Assembly (NCBI GenBank): GCA_016215625.1
Contig: JACRIW010000001.1
Coordinates: 1-51,037 of the forward strand
Source: Candidatus Eiseniibacteriota bacterium
GTDB taxonomy: Bacteria; Eisenbacteria; RBG-16-71-46
Length of the DNA: 51,037 nt
Reading direction: 5' to 3'
In this document: positions 43,073 through 51,037 of the stretch, one piece after another
How positions within the stretch are numbered: position 1 is the first letter of the stretch
How the letters are laid out: the number at the start of each line of letters is the position of its first letter
Notes under the pieces: generated by a model
What the model saw: only the letters and a program-made list of their open reading frames with translations
Databases searched by the model: none
Told to the model about the DNA's origin: nothing
Translations under genes and position numbers: made by a program

Positions 43073-43506
43073 GCCGAAGCCCCTGGTTCGAGCGCACGCC
43101 CGAGTCCCCGGCCCTGCCGGGAGAGGGCGAAGCGCTCGTGCTGAGCGTGCCGCCGTCGGCGCCCTTCGCCGAGCGGGCGTCGCTCGTCGTCTCCGGCGCG
43201 TTCCAGATCGGCGAGTCGATCGAGGGCATCGCGAACGGCGATCCGTTCGCCGCGCTCACGGTGTTCGTCGTCGAAGGCGCGACCCAGCGCAGCTTCGCCG
43301 TGCGTCCCATGGCCGACGGCGTCGGGCTCGCGACCGAGCCAGGGCCCGCGGGCACGCAGCGCGGCTGGTTCGCCGCCGACGTGTTCGCGATGGCGAAGCG
43401 CGAAGCGAACCCGGGCACGTACTACGTCTCCGCCTATCTCGGCGCGCTGCAGTGCGCGCCCGTTGCCGTCCAGATCGTGGGCGCGCCTTCCGCTCGGCAC
43501 GCCTGA
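43069..43506 (+). CDS. Small beta-rich protein paralogous to the preceding one (B)
   Basis: 145 residues from a GTG at 43069 overlapping the upstream stop (GTGA). No signal peptide is evident, so it is probably cytoplasmic. Strand pattern: LVLSVPPSAPFAER, LVVSGAFQIGESI, AALTVFVVEGATQRSF, NPGTYYVSAYLG, CAPVAVQIV. This parallels the preceding lipoprotein. No family recognised. One reading is that A is a membrane-anchored and B a soluble version of the same binding fold, for example two immunity proteins or structural accessory proteins of the effector. Confidence 0.6.
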   Translation: MSRSPWFERTPESPALPGEGEALVLSVPPSAPFAERASLVVSGAFQIGESIEGIANGDPFAALTVFVVEGATQRSFAVRPMADGVGLATEPGPAGTQRGWFAADVFAMAKREANPGTYYVSAYLGALQCAPVAVQIVGAPSARHA

Positions 43507-43535
43507 AGCCCGAACCCGTCACCGGAGCCCACACC

Positions 43536-43973
43536 ATGAATCCCACCGACATTCTCGCGAACACGCAGGGCGCCCGCATGGGTTCGGTCATCGAGCTCGC
43601 CGAAGGCGGTGAAGTCGGCGTCGTGCTGCCGGGCCAGCCGCCGGTGCGGCTGCGCTGCCAGGTGCTGCAGACGTCCGACCGCGCGACGCTCACGCTCGCG
43701 CTCGGCGCGCGCGTGCTCGTGCTGCCGCCGCCCGCGGGCGAGACGTTCGGCGTGATCCTCGGCCTGCTCGCGCCGTACCACGCGCCGGTCGAAGAGCCGA
43801 AGCCCGTGCCCGAACGGCTCGAACTCGTCGCGCAGCAGGAGCTCGAACTGTCCTGCGGCGAAAGCTCCATTCACCTGCACGCGGACGGCCGCGTGATCGT
43901 GAAGGGGCAGGACATCCTCTCCCGCGCGCGCCGCACGCAGAAGATCCGCGGCGGCACGGTGCACATCAACTGA
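43536..43973 (+). CDS. DUF6484-type T6SS protein with VgrG-tail-like C-terminus
   Basis: 145 residues starting MNPTDILANTQGARMGSVIEL; GGAG lies 9 nt upstream. The N-terminal half (about 10-90) fits DUF6484: GSVIEL...VGVVLPG..PVRLRC, ARVLVLPPPAGETFGVILGLL. The C-terminal LSCGESSIHLHADGRVIVKG matches the end of the VgrG needle in this window (LECGSASITLKKNGDIEIKG), so it may form or bind a short beta-helix spike. The frame is open upstream to 43452 inside the previous gene, which is rejected. Five nt separate it from the next gene. Confidence 0.75.
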   Translation: MNPTDILANTQGARMGSVIELAEGGEVGVVLPGQPPVRLRCQVLQTSDRATLTLALGARVLVLPPPAGETFGVILGLLAPYHAPVEEPKPVPERLELVAQQELELSCGESSIHLHADGRVIVKGQDILSRARRTQKIRGGTVHIN

Positions 43974-43978
43974 GCGCC

Positions 43979-45190
43979 ATGAACGCGACCACCGCTTCCC
44001 GCCGTCCGGCCCGTCCGCAGCGTCCGCCTCGTGTGTTCGTGGACGACCTGCCGGCCGAGCATCTCGACGAGCTCGAGTTCCTGTGGATGCAGGCGCTCGG
44101 CGCGCGCGGGATCGCGGGCGCGACCGTGCGGTACCTGCGTGACCTGCGGGAGCGCATGCGCGCGAACGCGCTCGGCGTGGAAGTCGGCGGCAAGCGCGCG
44201 CACGAGCTGCTGGGCGAGGCGCTCGCCGGCAAGGAGCGCGCGCTCGCCGCGGCCGCCGCGCACGTGCTGCTGTGCGCGAAGGACGCCGCGGGGCACGCGC
44301 TCGTGTTCGACGCGATCGGCTCGGCCAAGCCCGCGGCGCGCGACGGCATCCGCGAAGCGTTCCTGCGCGGGCCGTCTCCGGCGCTCGACGGCAAGCGCCT
44401 CGCGCTCGCGACGACCGTGCCGCCGGACGCGGCGGTCGTGTACGCCGAGGTCTTCGCCGCGCACGGCGCGCAGCTGCCGAAGCTGCCGCTGCGCGAGTGG
44501 CTGGCGCACGAGTCCGCGGCGGTGCGTGCGGGCGCGTGCCGCGTCGCCGCCTGGACGGCTTCCGAGGCCGCCGCGCTCGAGCCGCTCGCGCGCGAAGACG
44601 AGGACGCGTCGGTGCGCCGCGAGGCGATCGAGGCGGGCGCGTGGTTGCGCGCGCCGTGGGTGGCCGGGCACGGCCGCGCGTGCGCGCAGTCGCGCCGCGG
44701 CGACCGGGCCGAAGGCGTGCTCGTGGGATGCCTGCTCGCGGGCAGCGGCGACGCCGCGCTCGTGAAGGGCGTCGCGGACGACGCCGCGTTGGGGCCGGCG
44801 CGGTTCTCGTACGCCGCCGCATGGGGCCGTCCCGTGGTTTTCGAATGGCTGGTCGCCGCGCTCGCCGGCAAGGACGCGAAGGACGCCGAGGCCGCGGGCG
44901 CCGCGTTCGTGCGCATGGCGGGCAAGGACCTGCCGACCTCGCGCGCAGGCGACGCCGCCGAGGGCGAGACGGAGGCGATCCTGGTCGATGCCGCGCGCGC
45001 GAAGGCGCTGTGGGGCGAGAAGCGTTCGGTGTGGGAGAAGGGCCGGCGCTGGGCGGGCGGGTTCGACGCGGGCCAGTCGCTCGACGGCGCGAACACGCTC
45101 GATCTCCAGTCGCGGCACGAGACGCTGCTGCGCGGCCGCCATCGCGACGAATGGCCGGGCACGCGGCGGGAGTTCCTGCTGCTCGACTGA
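43979..45190 (+). CDS. TIGR02270-like T6SS-associated helical protein
   Basis: 403 residues. An N-terminal segment LDELEFLWMQALGARGI is followed by helical repeats of HEAT character (about 60-290), such as ESAAVRAGACRVAAWT and EDASVRREAIEAGAWL, and by a C-terminal Trp-rich piece VWEKGRRWAGGFDAGQSL ending RGRHRDEWPGTRREFLLL. Pattern and location fit the TIGR02270 family found in T6SS loci; biochemical role unknown. It is the last plus-strand gene of the T6SS unit and is followed by a very strong inverted repeat. Confidence 0.72.
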   Translation: MNATTASRRPARPQRPPRVFVDDLPAEHLDELEFLWMQALGARGIAGATVRYLRDLRERMRANALGVEVGGKRAHELLGEALAGKERALAAAAAHVLLCAKDAAGHALVFDAIGSAKPAARDGIREAFLRGPSPALDGKRLALATTVPPDAAVVYAEVFAAHGAQLPKLPLREWLAHESAAVRAGACRVAAWTASEAAALEPLAREDEDASVRREAIEAGAWLRAPWVAGHGRACAQSRRGDRAEGVLVGCLLAGSGDAALVKGVADDAALGPARFSYAAAWGRPVVFEWLVAALAGKDAKDAEAAGAAFVRMAGKDLPTSRAGDAAEGETEAILVDAARAKALWGEKRSVWEKGRRWAGGFDAGQSLDGANTLDLQSRHETLLRGRHRDEWPGTRREFLLLD

Positions 45191-45202
45191 AGCGCGCGCG
45201 CG

Positions 45203-45260
45203 CCCGAAACGCCTCGCGGCGCGCCGTCCGGTGAGGACGACGCGCCGCGAGGCGTTCGGG
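45203..45260. terminator. Long bidirectional terminator between convergent genes
   Basis: A 16-bp perfect inverted repeat (45208-45223 with 45241-45256) is extended outward by 4 bp after a bulged A45207 (45203-45206 with 45257-45260), and inward by CGTCC (45225-45229) with GGACG (45235-45239) around the loop GGTGA. It lies 12 nt past the stop at 45190 and 12 nt before the stop of the convergent gene, so it can end both transcripts. Confidence 0.85.
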
Positions 45261-45272
45261 GCCGGCGGACGT

Positions 45273-46514
45273 TCAGGCGATCGGCAGCCCGAGCACGAAC
45301 TCCGGATTCTTGCCCTCGAGCGTCAGCGCGGGCTTGAGCGTCACGACCGCCGTGCGCGCACCTTCCTCGTCCTTCTCCATCACCACCGTCAGCGCGTCCT
45401 CCGCCGCGTCCTTCAGCAGCCCGCCGAGATCGGCGCGCAGCCGCGACACGAGCCAGGCCGACGCGTCCTCGTCACTCGCGCCCGTGGGCGCCTCGGACAG
45501 CATCGCGCCGCACACCTGCGCGAACCGGCCGGCGGTGAGCTGGTAGGAGAGCGTGCCCTCGAGCGTGAGCTTGCCCGGCGCGAGGCGGTGGATGGTGGTG
45601 ACGAGAGGCAGGTTGACGGTGGACGCGTTCAGCGCGCCCACGAGCGGCGCGAACGCGCCGTGCGCGAGCAGCAGCATCTGCATCTCGCCGAACGGGATCT
45701 CGGTCGCGAGCGCCTGCGACTCGTTCGTCTTCACGGGATAGCCGCGCGTGGCCATGTTCTCGAAGCGGCCGCCCGCGCCCGACAGGTCGAGCGCGTGGCC
45801 GTGCGCGGCGAGGCTGCGCGCGAGCGCGGCGCCCACCAGCCAGCCACCGCGGCCCCAGAGATAGGAGTCGGGGTTCGACTCGGTGCACTTTTCGCCGTCG
45901 AACGGTTCGCGGAGGAGGAAGCGGTTGAGCGTGAGCGACAGCCAGCGCGCGTCGTCCGACTTCTGCAGCGCGGCGAAACCGGCGTGCGCCGGGCTGTTCA
46001 GCTTGCTCGCGACTTCCTGCATGGCCGCAGCCTGCACGAGGAAGCGCAGGTCGAGAATGCCGGCGTGCGCATGCGCGACGATGCAGGCCTGCAGGTCGGC
46101 GGCCATCGCGCCGAGCGCCGCGAGGTCGGCGACGTCGGAAGCCTTGTGCGTGAAGTCGAAGTCGAGCACGACCATCGTGAGCGGCGGCGCGCCGGACTCG
46201 AGCGCGGGCTCGTACACTTCCTCGCGGAAGCGCGCGACGAGTTGGGCACGCGGCACCGAGAGCGCCTCGAGCAGCAGCGGCTCGGCGGCGTGCGAGGCGA
46301 GCAGGTTGAGGCCCCGCCAGGCGGCCTCGACACGCTGCGTCTTCGGGTCGTGGAGCACGGTGTCGGGAGTGCCGGCGCCGGGCAGGGGCAGCGTCAGCCC
46401 GAGCGATGCGAACCAGCCGTCGGCGCCCTTCGGGCCCGGGGTGATCTCGGCCGGATTGCCGCTGTCCACGCCCACATCGGTGATGACGACGATGCGCCAG
46501 GGCATCGAGCTCAT
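45273..46514 (-). CDS. Divergent orphan TssC-like sheath protein
   Basis: 413 residues. Clear TssC landmarks in altered form: RVEAAWRGLNLLA (61-73), RWLSLTLNRFLLREPFDG (190-207) against the family RYVGLTLPRFLLRLPYG, and SYLWGRGGWLVGAALARSL (218-235) against QYLWGNTAFAMASRL in the tssC of this window. The N-terminal strand PWRIVVITDVG recalls the TssB RPLKMLVMGDF strand, so it may be a TssB/TssC composite. It is shorter than TssC (497) and lacks the glycine-rich segment and KMP-type C-terminus. The start at 46514 has GAGGAG 7 nt upstream; the longer frame to 46715 is unlikely. Encoded convergently to the T6SS operon. Could be a sheath-capping or specialised sheath subunit, or a relic under selection. 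Confidence 0.78.
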   Translation of the reverse strand: MSSMPWRIVVITDVGVDSGNPAEITPGPKGADGWFASLGLTLPLPGAGTPDTVLHDPKTQRVEAAWRGLNLLASHAAEPLLLEALSVPRAQLVARFREEVYEPALESGAPPLTMVVLDFDFTHKASDVADLAALGAMAADLQACIVAHAHAGILDLRFLVQAAAMQEVASKLNSPAHAGFAALQKSDDARWLSLTLNRFLLREPFDGEKCTESNPDSYLWGRGGWLVGAALARSLAAHGHALDLSGAGGRFENMATRGYPVKTNESQALATEIPFGEMQMLLLAHGAFAPLVGALNASTVNLPLVTTIHRLAPGKLTLEGTLSYQLTAGRFAQVCGAMLSEAPTGASDEDASAWLVSRLRADLGGLLKDAAEDALTVVMEKDEEGARTAVVTLKPALTLEGKNPEFVLGLPIA

Positions 46515-46823
46515 GTCGGACTCCTCGGCGATACGGGTTGCCGTTCCGGCCGCGTCCCTCGCGGCCACCGGCCGGGGCGTCGAACGGAGCTCCCCCCGAG
46601 CCTCGGCGGGGGAGTGTTCGCGCTTGCTTCCCAGCGCTTCCCGTCGCACCTTGCTCGCGGAGTCGTCCCATTCACGGCCCGGCAGGACGTCGAGGCGATC
46701 ACGGCAGCGCGGCAACGGATTCCGCGCGGACGCCGCCCATCGACGATGCCGCGCGCCAAGCTACCAGAAATCCACCGGTGCGAGGGTTTCCGTCTCCCGC
46801 GCGCCAGAGGATCACCCCCGATC
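46515..46823. promoter_or_regulatory. Divergent intergenic region with two hairpins
   Basis: 309 bp without a supportable gene between the TssC-like gene (minus) and the large secreted protein (plus). It contains two hairpins: GGCCGCG 46548-46554 with CGCGGCC 46560-46566 (5-nt loop), and CTCCCCC 46590-46596 with GGGGGAG 46608-46614. Both lie in the leader of the minus-strand gene. Promoters for both directions are expected here, but no clear boxes were found. Confidence 0.45.
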
Positions 46824-49727
46824 ATGCACGCACGCCTTCGCCCCACCGTGAAGCGCACGCTCGTGTTCCTCGTTCTCGGCGCGGCGTTCGCCGCGGGCTT
46901 CGCTCCGCGGGCCCTCGCCGCGTGGGGAAGCGCACCCGTCACGGTCGCCAGTTCGGCCGGGGCGCAGACCGGACCCATCCTCGTGAACGCGCCGAACGGC
47001 GTGTACGTCGCGTGGACCGACCGGCGCGACACGTCGGGCGTGTGGGCGAACCGCGTGGACTCGAGCGGCGTCGCCGAAAGCGCGATCGGCTTCCCGGTCG
47101 GACCGCCGGATTCCGCGGTCGCCGGCCTCGTCGCGACCGCCGACGGCGTCGGCGGCATGGTGCTCGCGTGGTCGGACCTGCGCAGCGCTCCTCGCGCGAT
47201 CTTCGCGAACCGGATCGTGGCGTCGGGCTCGCACCAGTGGACGAAGAACGGTGTGCGCGTCGGGACCGGTACCGGAACGCAGTACTCGCCCTCCATCGCA
47301 CCCGACGGCACTGGCGGTGTGTTCGTGGCATGGCAACGAGTGACGGTCGACAGCACTGGGATCTACGCGCAGCACCTCGGCCCAGACGGCAGCCCGCGGT
47401 GGGGGGGCGGCGGCGTGATGGTGTGTGACTCGGCGGGTTTGAGGGAAACCCCGCAGATCGTGGCAGACCGTCTGGGTGGGGCTGTCCTGTGCTGGAACGA
47501 CTACCGGTCGAGCAACGTGCAGGTGTTCGTACAGCGCCTGTCGTCAGCCGGCGCTCCGCTGTGGGGAAGGGGTGGCATCTCGATCGATGGTACGCGCTCG
47601 ACTGCACGCGGCCGCCTGGCCTGCCAGTCCGACGGCACGACCGTGATCATGTTCCAAGACCCCATCGATACATCCCCGAGCCCGAGCGGGGTCTACGCGC
47701 AGCGGCTGGACGTGAACGGGGTTTCGACCTACTCGGGGGGCAATCGCGTGGCGATTTCACCCGTCGATCCGCCCATGCAGCCGGTCGCGGTGTTCACGCG
47801 CGCCAGCGGAGCAGCGCTCTTCGTCTACGCCTCCGCGACGGACATTCGCGCGCGCGTGCTGGCGTCCTCCGGCGCCGACGTGTGGGGCGGTACCAACGGC
47901 CTCGCGCTCGCCTCGCCCGCGCCCGCCGCGGCCTCCGGCGTGAGCGCGGTTTCCGACGGCGCCGACGGCGCGTGGGTCACGTGGACGGACGGCGGCGCGG
48001 TGCGCACGCAGCACGTGGTCGCCGCGGGCACGCTGCCGATGGGCAGCACGCCCGTCACGCTGTCGCCCGCCACGGTGCGCGCCCGTGGCGCCGCGGCGGG
48101 TGCGCTGCTTCCGACCGGCGACTTCGTCACGGTCTGGGAGGACGCCGACACCGGCGGTGCCCCCGACACGAACCTCGTCGCGCAGCGCCTCGGGCCGAAC
48201 CGCGTCGTCGGCGCCTACTGGCGCGTCGTCGCGACCGCGGGCGCCAACGGCACGCTCACGCCGGGCCCGGGCACGCACATCGTGGCCGAACACGACTCGC
48301 TGCGCTTCCGCGCGGTGGGCAACGGCAGTTACCACGTGACCACGATGATCGCGGACGGCGTGGGCTACGCGGCGGTGCCGAACCTCACCTTCCACGACGT
48401 CACGGCCAACCACACGCTGGTGGTCTCGTTCGACAACCAGCCGATCACGTCGGAAATCGTCACGACGCCGGACGCGTTCCAGGGCATCTCGTTCCCGTTC
48501 ACGTTCGCGAACGACTCGGTGTCCGTGGTGTTCGACGACGTGTGGCCGCCGGACGCGACGCGCTGGCGGCTCGGCCGCTGGGATCCCGTCGCCAAGCTCT
48601 ACGACGTGCCGCCCGCGGACCTCGTGCACCTGCAACCGGGCGAGAGCTGGTGGTTCGCGACCAAGGTGGCCGATACGCTCGGCTTCTCGGGCACGGCGGT
48701 TTCCGAGAGCGACTTCACGATGTCGCTCGCGCCGGCGACCGCCGAATCCACGGGCTGGAACCAGATCGCGAGCCCGTTCCGCTTCCCCGTCGCGGTTTCC
48801 GCGCTGCAGGTGCGTTCGGGCACGGGCTCGTGGGACGCGCTCGTGTCGCCGTCGCAGCCGAACACCGATCCGGTGGTGATGGGATGGAGTGCCGCGGGAG
48901 GCTACCAGCCGGCGAACACGATGCTCTCCGGGCGCACGTACTGGGTCTTCAAGCGCACGCCCGCCAACGTCTCGCTGCGCGTGCCGTTCGAGTACAGCCA
49001 GGGCGCGTTCGCGACCGGGCTCGAGCCGGGATTCGCCGCGGGCGACTGGACGGTCTCGCTCGAACTGACGCAGGACGGCGCGCCCGCCGCGCACCTGTCG
49101 ATCGGCGCCGGTGCGCGCGCGCTCACGTACGCGCGCGTGCCCGTCTCGCCGGGACGCGACCTGTCGCTGTGGACCGCCGTGGACGGCGCCGAGTACTCGG
49201 CGGTCGCCGCCCCCGACGAAGGCGCGCTCGCATACGACGTCTTCGCCTCGTCCTCGACCGCGCTCGCTCCGGCGTCGCTGCGCGTCTCGCTCGAGGGCGT
49301 GTCCTCGGACCGCGAGGTGACGCTGTCCGATCCGGCGGCGGGCTGGTCGCGCGCCGTGCGCGACGGGGACGTCGTCACGCTCGCGCTCGGCTCCGACGCG
49401 CGCCGGCTGCGGCTGGCGATCGCCGGGACCGGAGCGCTCGCGCCGTCCGGCGTGACCACGCTGCGCGCCGCCGCCCCCAATCCGTTCTCCGACCGCACCG
49501 CGCTGTCGTTCGTGCTCGGCGCCGCCGGCGACCTGCGGGCGCAGGTCTACGACGTCACGGGCCGCCGCGTGGCGGACCTGTCGCGCCGCGGGCTGTCCGC
49601 GGGCGAGCACGTGATCCCGTGGAATGGCCATGACGCCTCCGGCGTACGGGTGAAGCCGGGCGTCTACCTGCTGCGCTGGTCGGCCGGCGGGCGGTCGGGC
49701 ACGGCCCGGATCGTGTCCTTGCAGTGA
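46824..49727 (+). CDS. Large secreted repeat protein with FlgD-Ig/T9SS-type C-terminal domain
   Basis: 967 residues. Signal peptide 1-33 ([13 protein letters not shown]...ALAA). Residues about 35-460 carry repeats of about 55-60 residues built around GG.vv.W.D.R ([48 protein letters not shown]), each followed by IYAQ/VQRL...G...W, suggesting a beta-propeller. A middle part (about 560-740) has Ig-like strands. The C-terminus (about 885-967) has [27 protein letters not shown], and [18 protein letters not shown], the FlgD-type Ig fold used as a C-terminal sorting domain in FCB bacteria. AGAGG lies 13 nt upstream of the ATG, which is weak spacing. Function unknown; probably surface-bound or secreted. 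Codon use shifts between about 47240 and 47760. Confidence 0.85.
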   Translation: MHARLRPTVKRTLVFLVLGAAFAAGFAPRALAAWGSAPVTVASSAGAQTGPILVNAPNGVYVAWTDRRDTSGVWANRVDSSGVAESAIGFPVGPPDSAVAGLVATADGVGGMVLAWSDLRSAPRAIFANRIVASGSHQWTKNGVRVGTGTGTQYSPSIAPDGTGGVFVAWQRVTVDSTGIYAQHLGPDGSPRWGGGGVMVCDSAGLRETPQIVADRLGGAVLCWNDYRSSNVQVFVQRLSSAGAPLWGRGGISIDGTRSTARGRLACQSDGTTVIMFQDPIDTSPSPSGVYAQRLDVNGVSTYSGGNRVAISPVDPPMQPVAVFTRASGAALFVYASATDIRARVLASSGADVWGGTNGLALASPAPAAASGVSAVSDGADGAWVTWTDGGAVRTQHVVAAGTLPMGSTPVTLSPATVRARGAAAGALLPTGDFVTVWEDADTGGAPDTNLVAQRLGPNRVVGAYWRVVATAGANGTLTPGPGTHIVAEHDSLRFRAVGNGSYHVTTMIADGVGYAAVPNLTFHDVTANHTLVVSFDNQPITSEIVTTPDAFQGISFPFTFANDSVSVVFDDVWPPDATRWRLGRWDPVAKLYDVPPADLVHLQPGESWWFATKVADTLGFSGTAVSESDFTMSLAPATAESTGWNQIASPFRFPVAVSALQVRSGTGSWDALVSPSQPNTDPVVMGWSAAGGYQPANTMLSGRTYWVFKRTPANVSLRVPFEYSQGAFATGLEPGFAAGDWTVSLELTQDGAPAAHLSIGAGARALTYARVPVSPGRDLSLWTAVDGAEYSAVAAPDEGALAYDVFASSSTALAPASLRVSLEGVSSDREVTLSDPAAGWSRAVRDGDVVTLALGSDARRLRLAIAGTGALAPSGVTTLRAAAPNPFSDRTALSFVLGAAGDLRAQVYDVTGRRVADLSRRGLSAGEHVIPWNGHDASGVRVKPGVYLLRWSAGGRSGTARIVSLQ

Positions 49728-49833
49728 CCTGACTTGCCCTCGGGCGGTCGCTGAAATCATGCTCTCGCGTCGCCGCGCCTCATCCTCAGCGGGGCCGGCA
49801 TTCGTTCCCCATACTCTTCGGAGGCCTTACTCG

Positions 49834-50559
<726 letters not shown>

Positions 50560-50582
50560 GCCCTCGCTGCAGCAGACGCGAA

Positions 50583-50619
50583 AACCCCCGGCCGCGCGAG
50601 CGACCGGGGGTTGTTTCTT
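50583..50619. terminator. Bidirectional intrinsic terminator after the cyclophilin gene
   Basis: A 9-bp perfect stem (AACCCCCGG 50583-50591 with CCGGGGGTT 50604-50612), 12-nt loop, preceded by AA and followed by GTTTCTT. It serves the cyclophilin gene on plus and, less clearly, the convergent receptor gene on minus. Confidence 0.85.
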
Positions 50620-50673
50620 GTCGGCGATGCGCGCCTCCGGCGCGCGGGCCGTGCCGGGCGGTGGCCGCCGTGC

Positions 50674-51037
50674 CTACCAGTCCACGCGCAGGCCGAACTG
50701 CCAGTTCCTCGGCGCCGCGGGAAGCAGCAGCGGGCCGTAGTTGCCGTTCTCGTCGTAGTCCATCCAGCCGCCGGTCGCGTAGCGCACGTCGGTCGCGTTG
50801 AGCACGCGCAGCGTCGCCTCGGCGCGAGCGCCCGCGATCCCGCGCGCCGCGGAAAGCGACAGGTCGAACGTCGTGCGCGGCGCGATCGAGTTCGCCTCGC
50901 TCTCGGTGTTGTCCACGTAGATGCGGCCCGCGTGGTGCGCCTCGGCGCCCAGCGTGACGCCTGCACCGCTCACGCGCGCGGACAGGTTCGCCATGGTCGC
51001 GGGCGCGAAGCCGATCGCCTTGCCCGCGTAGCTCACG
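50674..51037 (-). CDS. TonB-dependent receptor-like outer-membrane barrel, C-terminal fragment
   Basis: The last 120 or so residues of a protein whose start lies beyond the right edge. The sequence alternates as beta-strands: MANLSARVSGAGVTLGAEA, GRIYVDNTESEANSIAPRTTFDLSLS, ARAEATLRVLNATDVRYATGGW. It ends NWQFGLRVDW with a terminal aromatic. Conserved features are the late TonB-receptor pattern Y.DN.E....I.P.T..DLSLS and the N..D..Y..GG segment that precedes the last strands. No plug or TonB box is visible in this part. Ligand unknown. Confidence 0.75.
   Translation of the reverse strand, partial: VSYAGKAIGFAPATMANLSARVSGAGVTLGAEAHHAGRIYVDNTESEANSIAPRTTFDLSLSAARGIAGARAEATLRVLNATDVRYATGGWMDYDENGNYGPLLLPAAPRNWQFGLRVDW

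Noticed and set aside
43452..43535. Longer N-terminus for the DUF6484 protein
   Set aside because: The extension lies within the preceding gene and is Arg-rich; the ATG at 43536 has GGAG at good spacing and matches the domain start.
46515..46715. 67-residue N-terminal extension of the TssC-like protein
   Set aside because: Composition is Arg/Ala-rich, and GAGGAG precisely precedes the ATG at 46514.

Overview
The window is one contiguous stretch of very GC-rich DNA with tightly packed genes and strong third-position GC bias. The long secreted protein at 46824-49727 ends in a FlgD-Ig/T9SS-like tail, the left edge carries an HNH-type N-terminal domain, and many proteins are envelope-associated. 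Together these suggest a Gram-negative bacterium of the FCB/Candidatus Eisenbacteria type. A myxobacterium-like organism is the main alternative; the assignment is an inference from style, because no marker gene is present.

Left flank (1-8596): a partial HNH-family protein running off the left edge, an OsmC/Ohr peroxidase with its own terminator, a minus-strand tetR-tolC-MFP-RND drug-efflux operon ending in an 11-bp hairpin, and a divergent Sir2 deacylase. The tetR/Sir2 intergenic region carries an operator-like inverted repeat.

Signalling and envelope module (8631-19745): a zinc-ribbon FHA protein; a double-FHA protein fused through a membrane helix to an MltD-like lytic transglycosylase; a periplasmic vWA-like protein with a cytoplasmic FHA tail; two paralogous transmembrane Ser/Thr kinases with extracytoplasmic PEGA domains; and three proteins sharing one secreted TPR module, two of which end in outer-membrane beta-barrels. 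No PP2C phosphatase is visible.

Type VI secretion core (19807-38597): all thirteen core genes are present in one direction, in the order tssJ-K-L-M-A-B-C-hcp(D)-E-F-G-H-vgrG(I). The tssC-hcp gap can form two competing RNA structures, one of which hides the hcp ribosome-binding site. A strong hairpin terminator follows hcp.

Effector module (38621-45190): DUF2169, a ketosynthase-fold protein without the catalytic Cys, a PAAR-like DUF4150 spike tip, a zinc-metallopeptidase-like effector candidate (HEMGH plus Cys motifs), two small paralogous secreted or lipoprotein-like proteins (possible immunity or accessory factors), a DUF6484 protein whose tail resembles the VgrG needle, and a TIGR02270-like protein. 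A long bidirectional terminator closes this transcription unit.

Right flank (45273-51037): a convergent gene for an orphan divergent TssC-like sheath protein, the large secreted repeat protein, a secreted cyclophilin, a bidirectional terminator, and the C-terminal end of a TonB-dependent receptor-like barrel.

Working model (inference): the PEGA-domain kinases sense the envelope or the barrel proteins and phosphorylate Thr residues. The FHA proteins read this out, and one reader carries its own peptidoglycan-cutting enzyme that could open the wall for T6SS assembly. This would be a variant of the PpkA-Fha threonine-phosphorylation pathway with the cell-wall enzyme built in.
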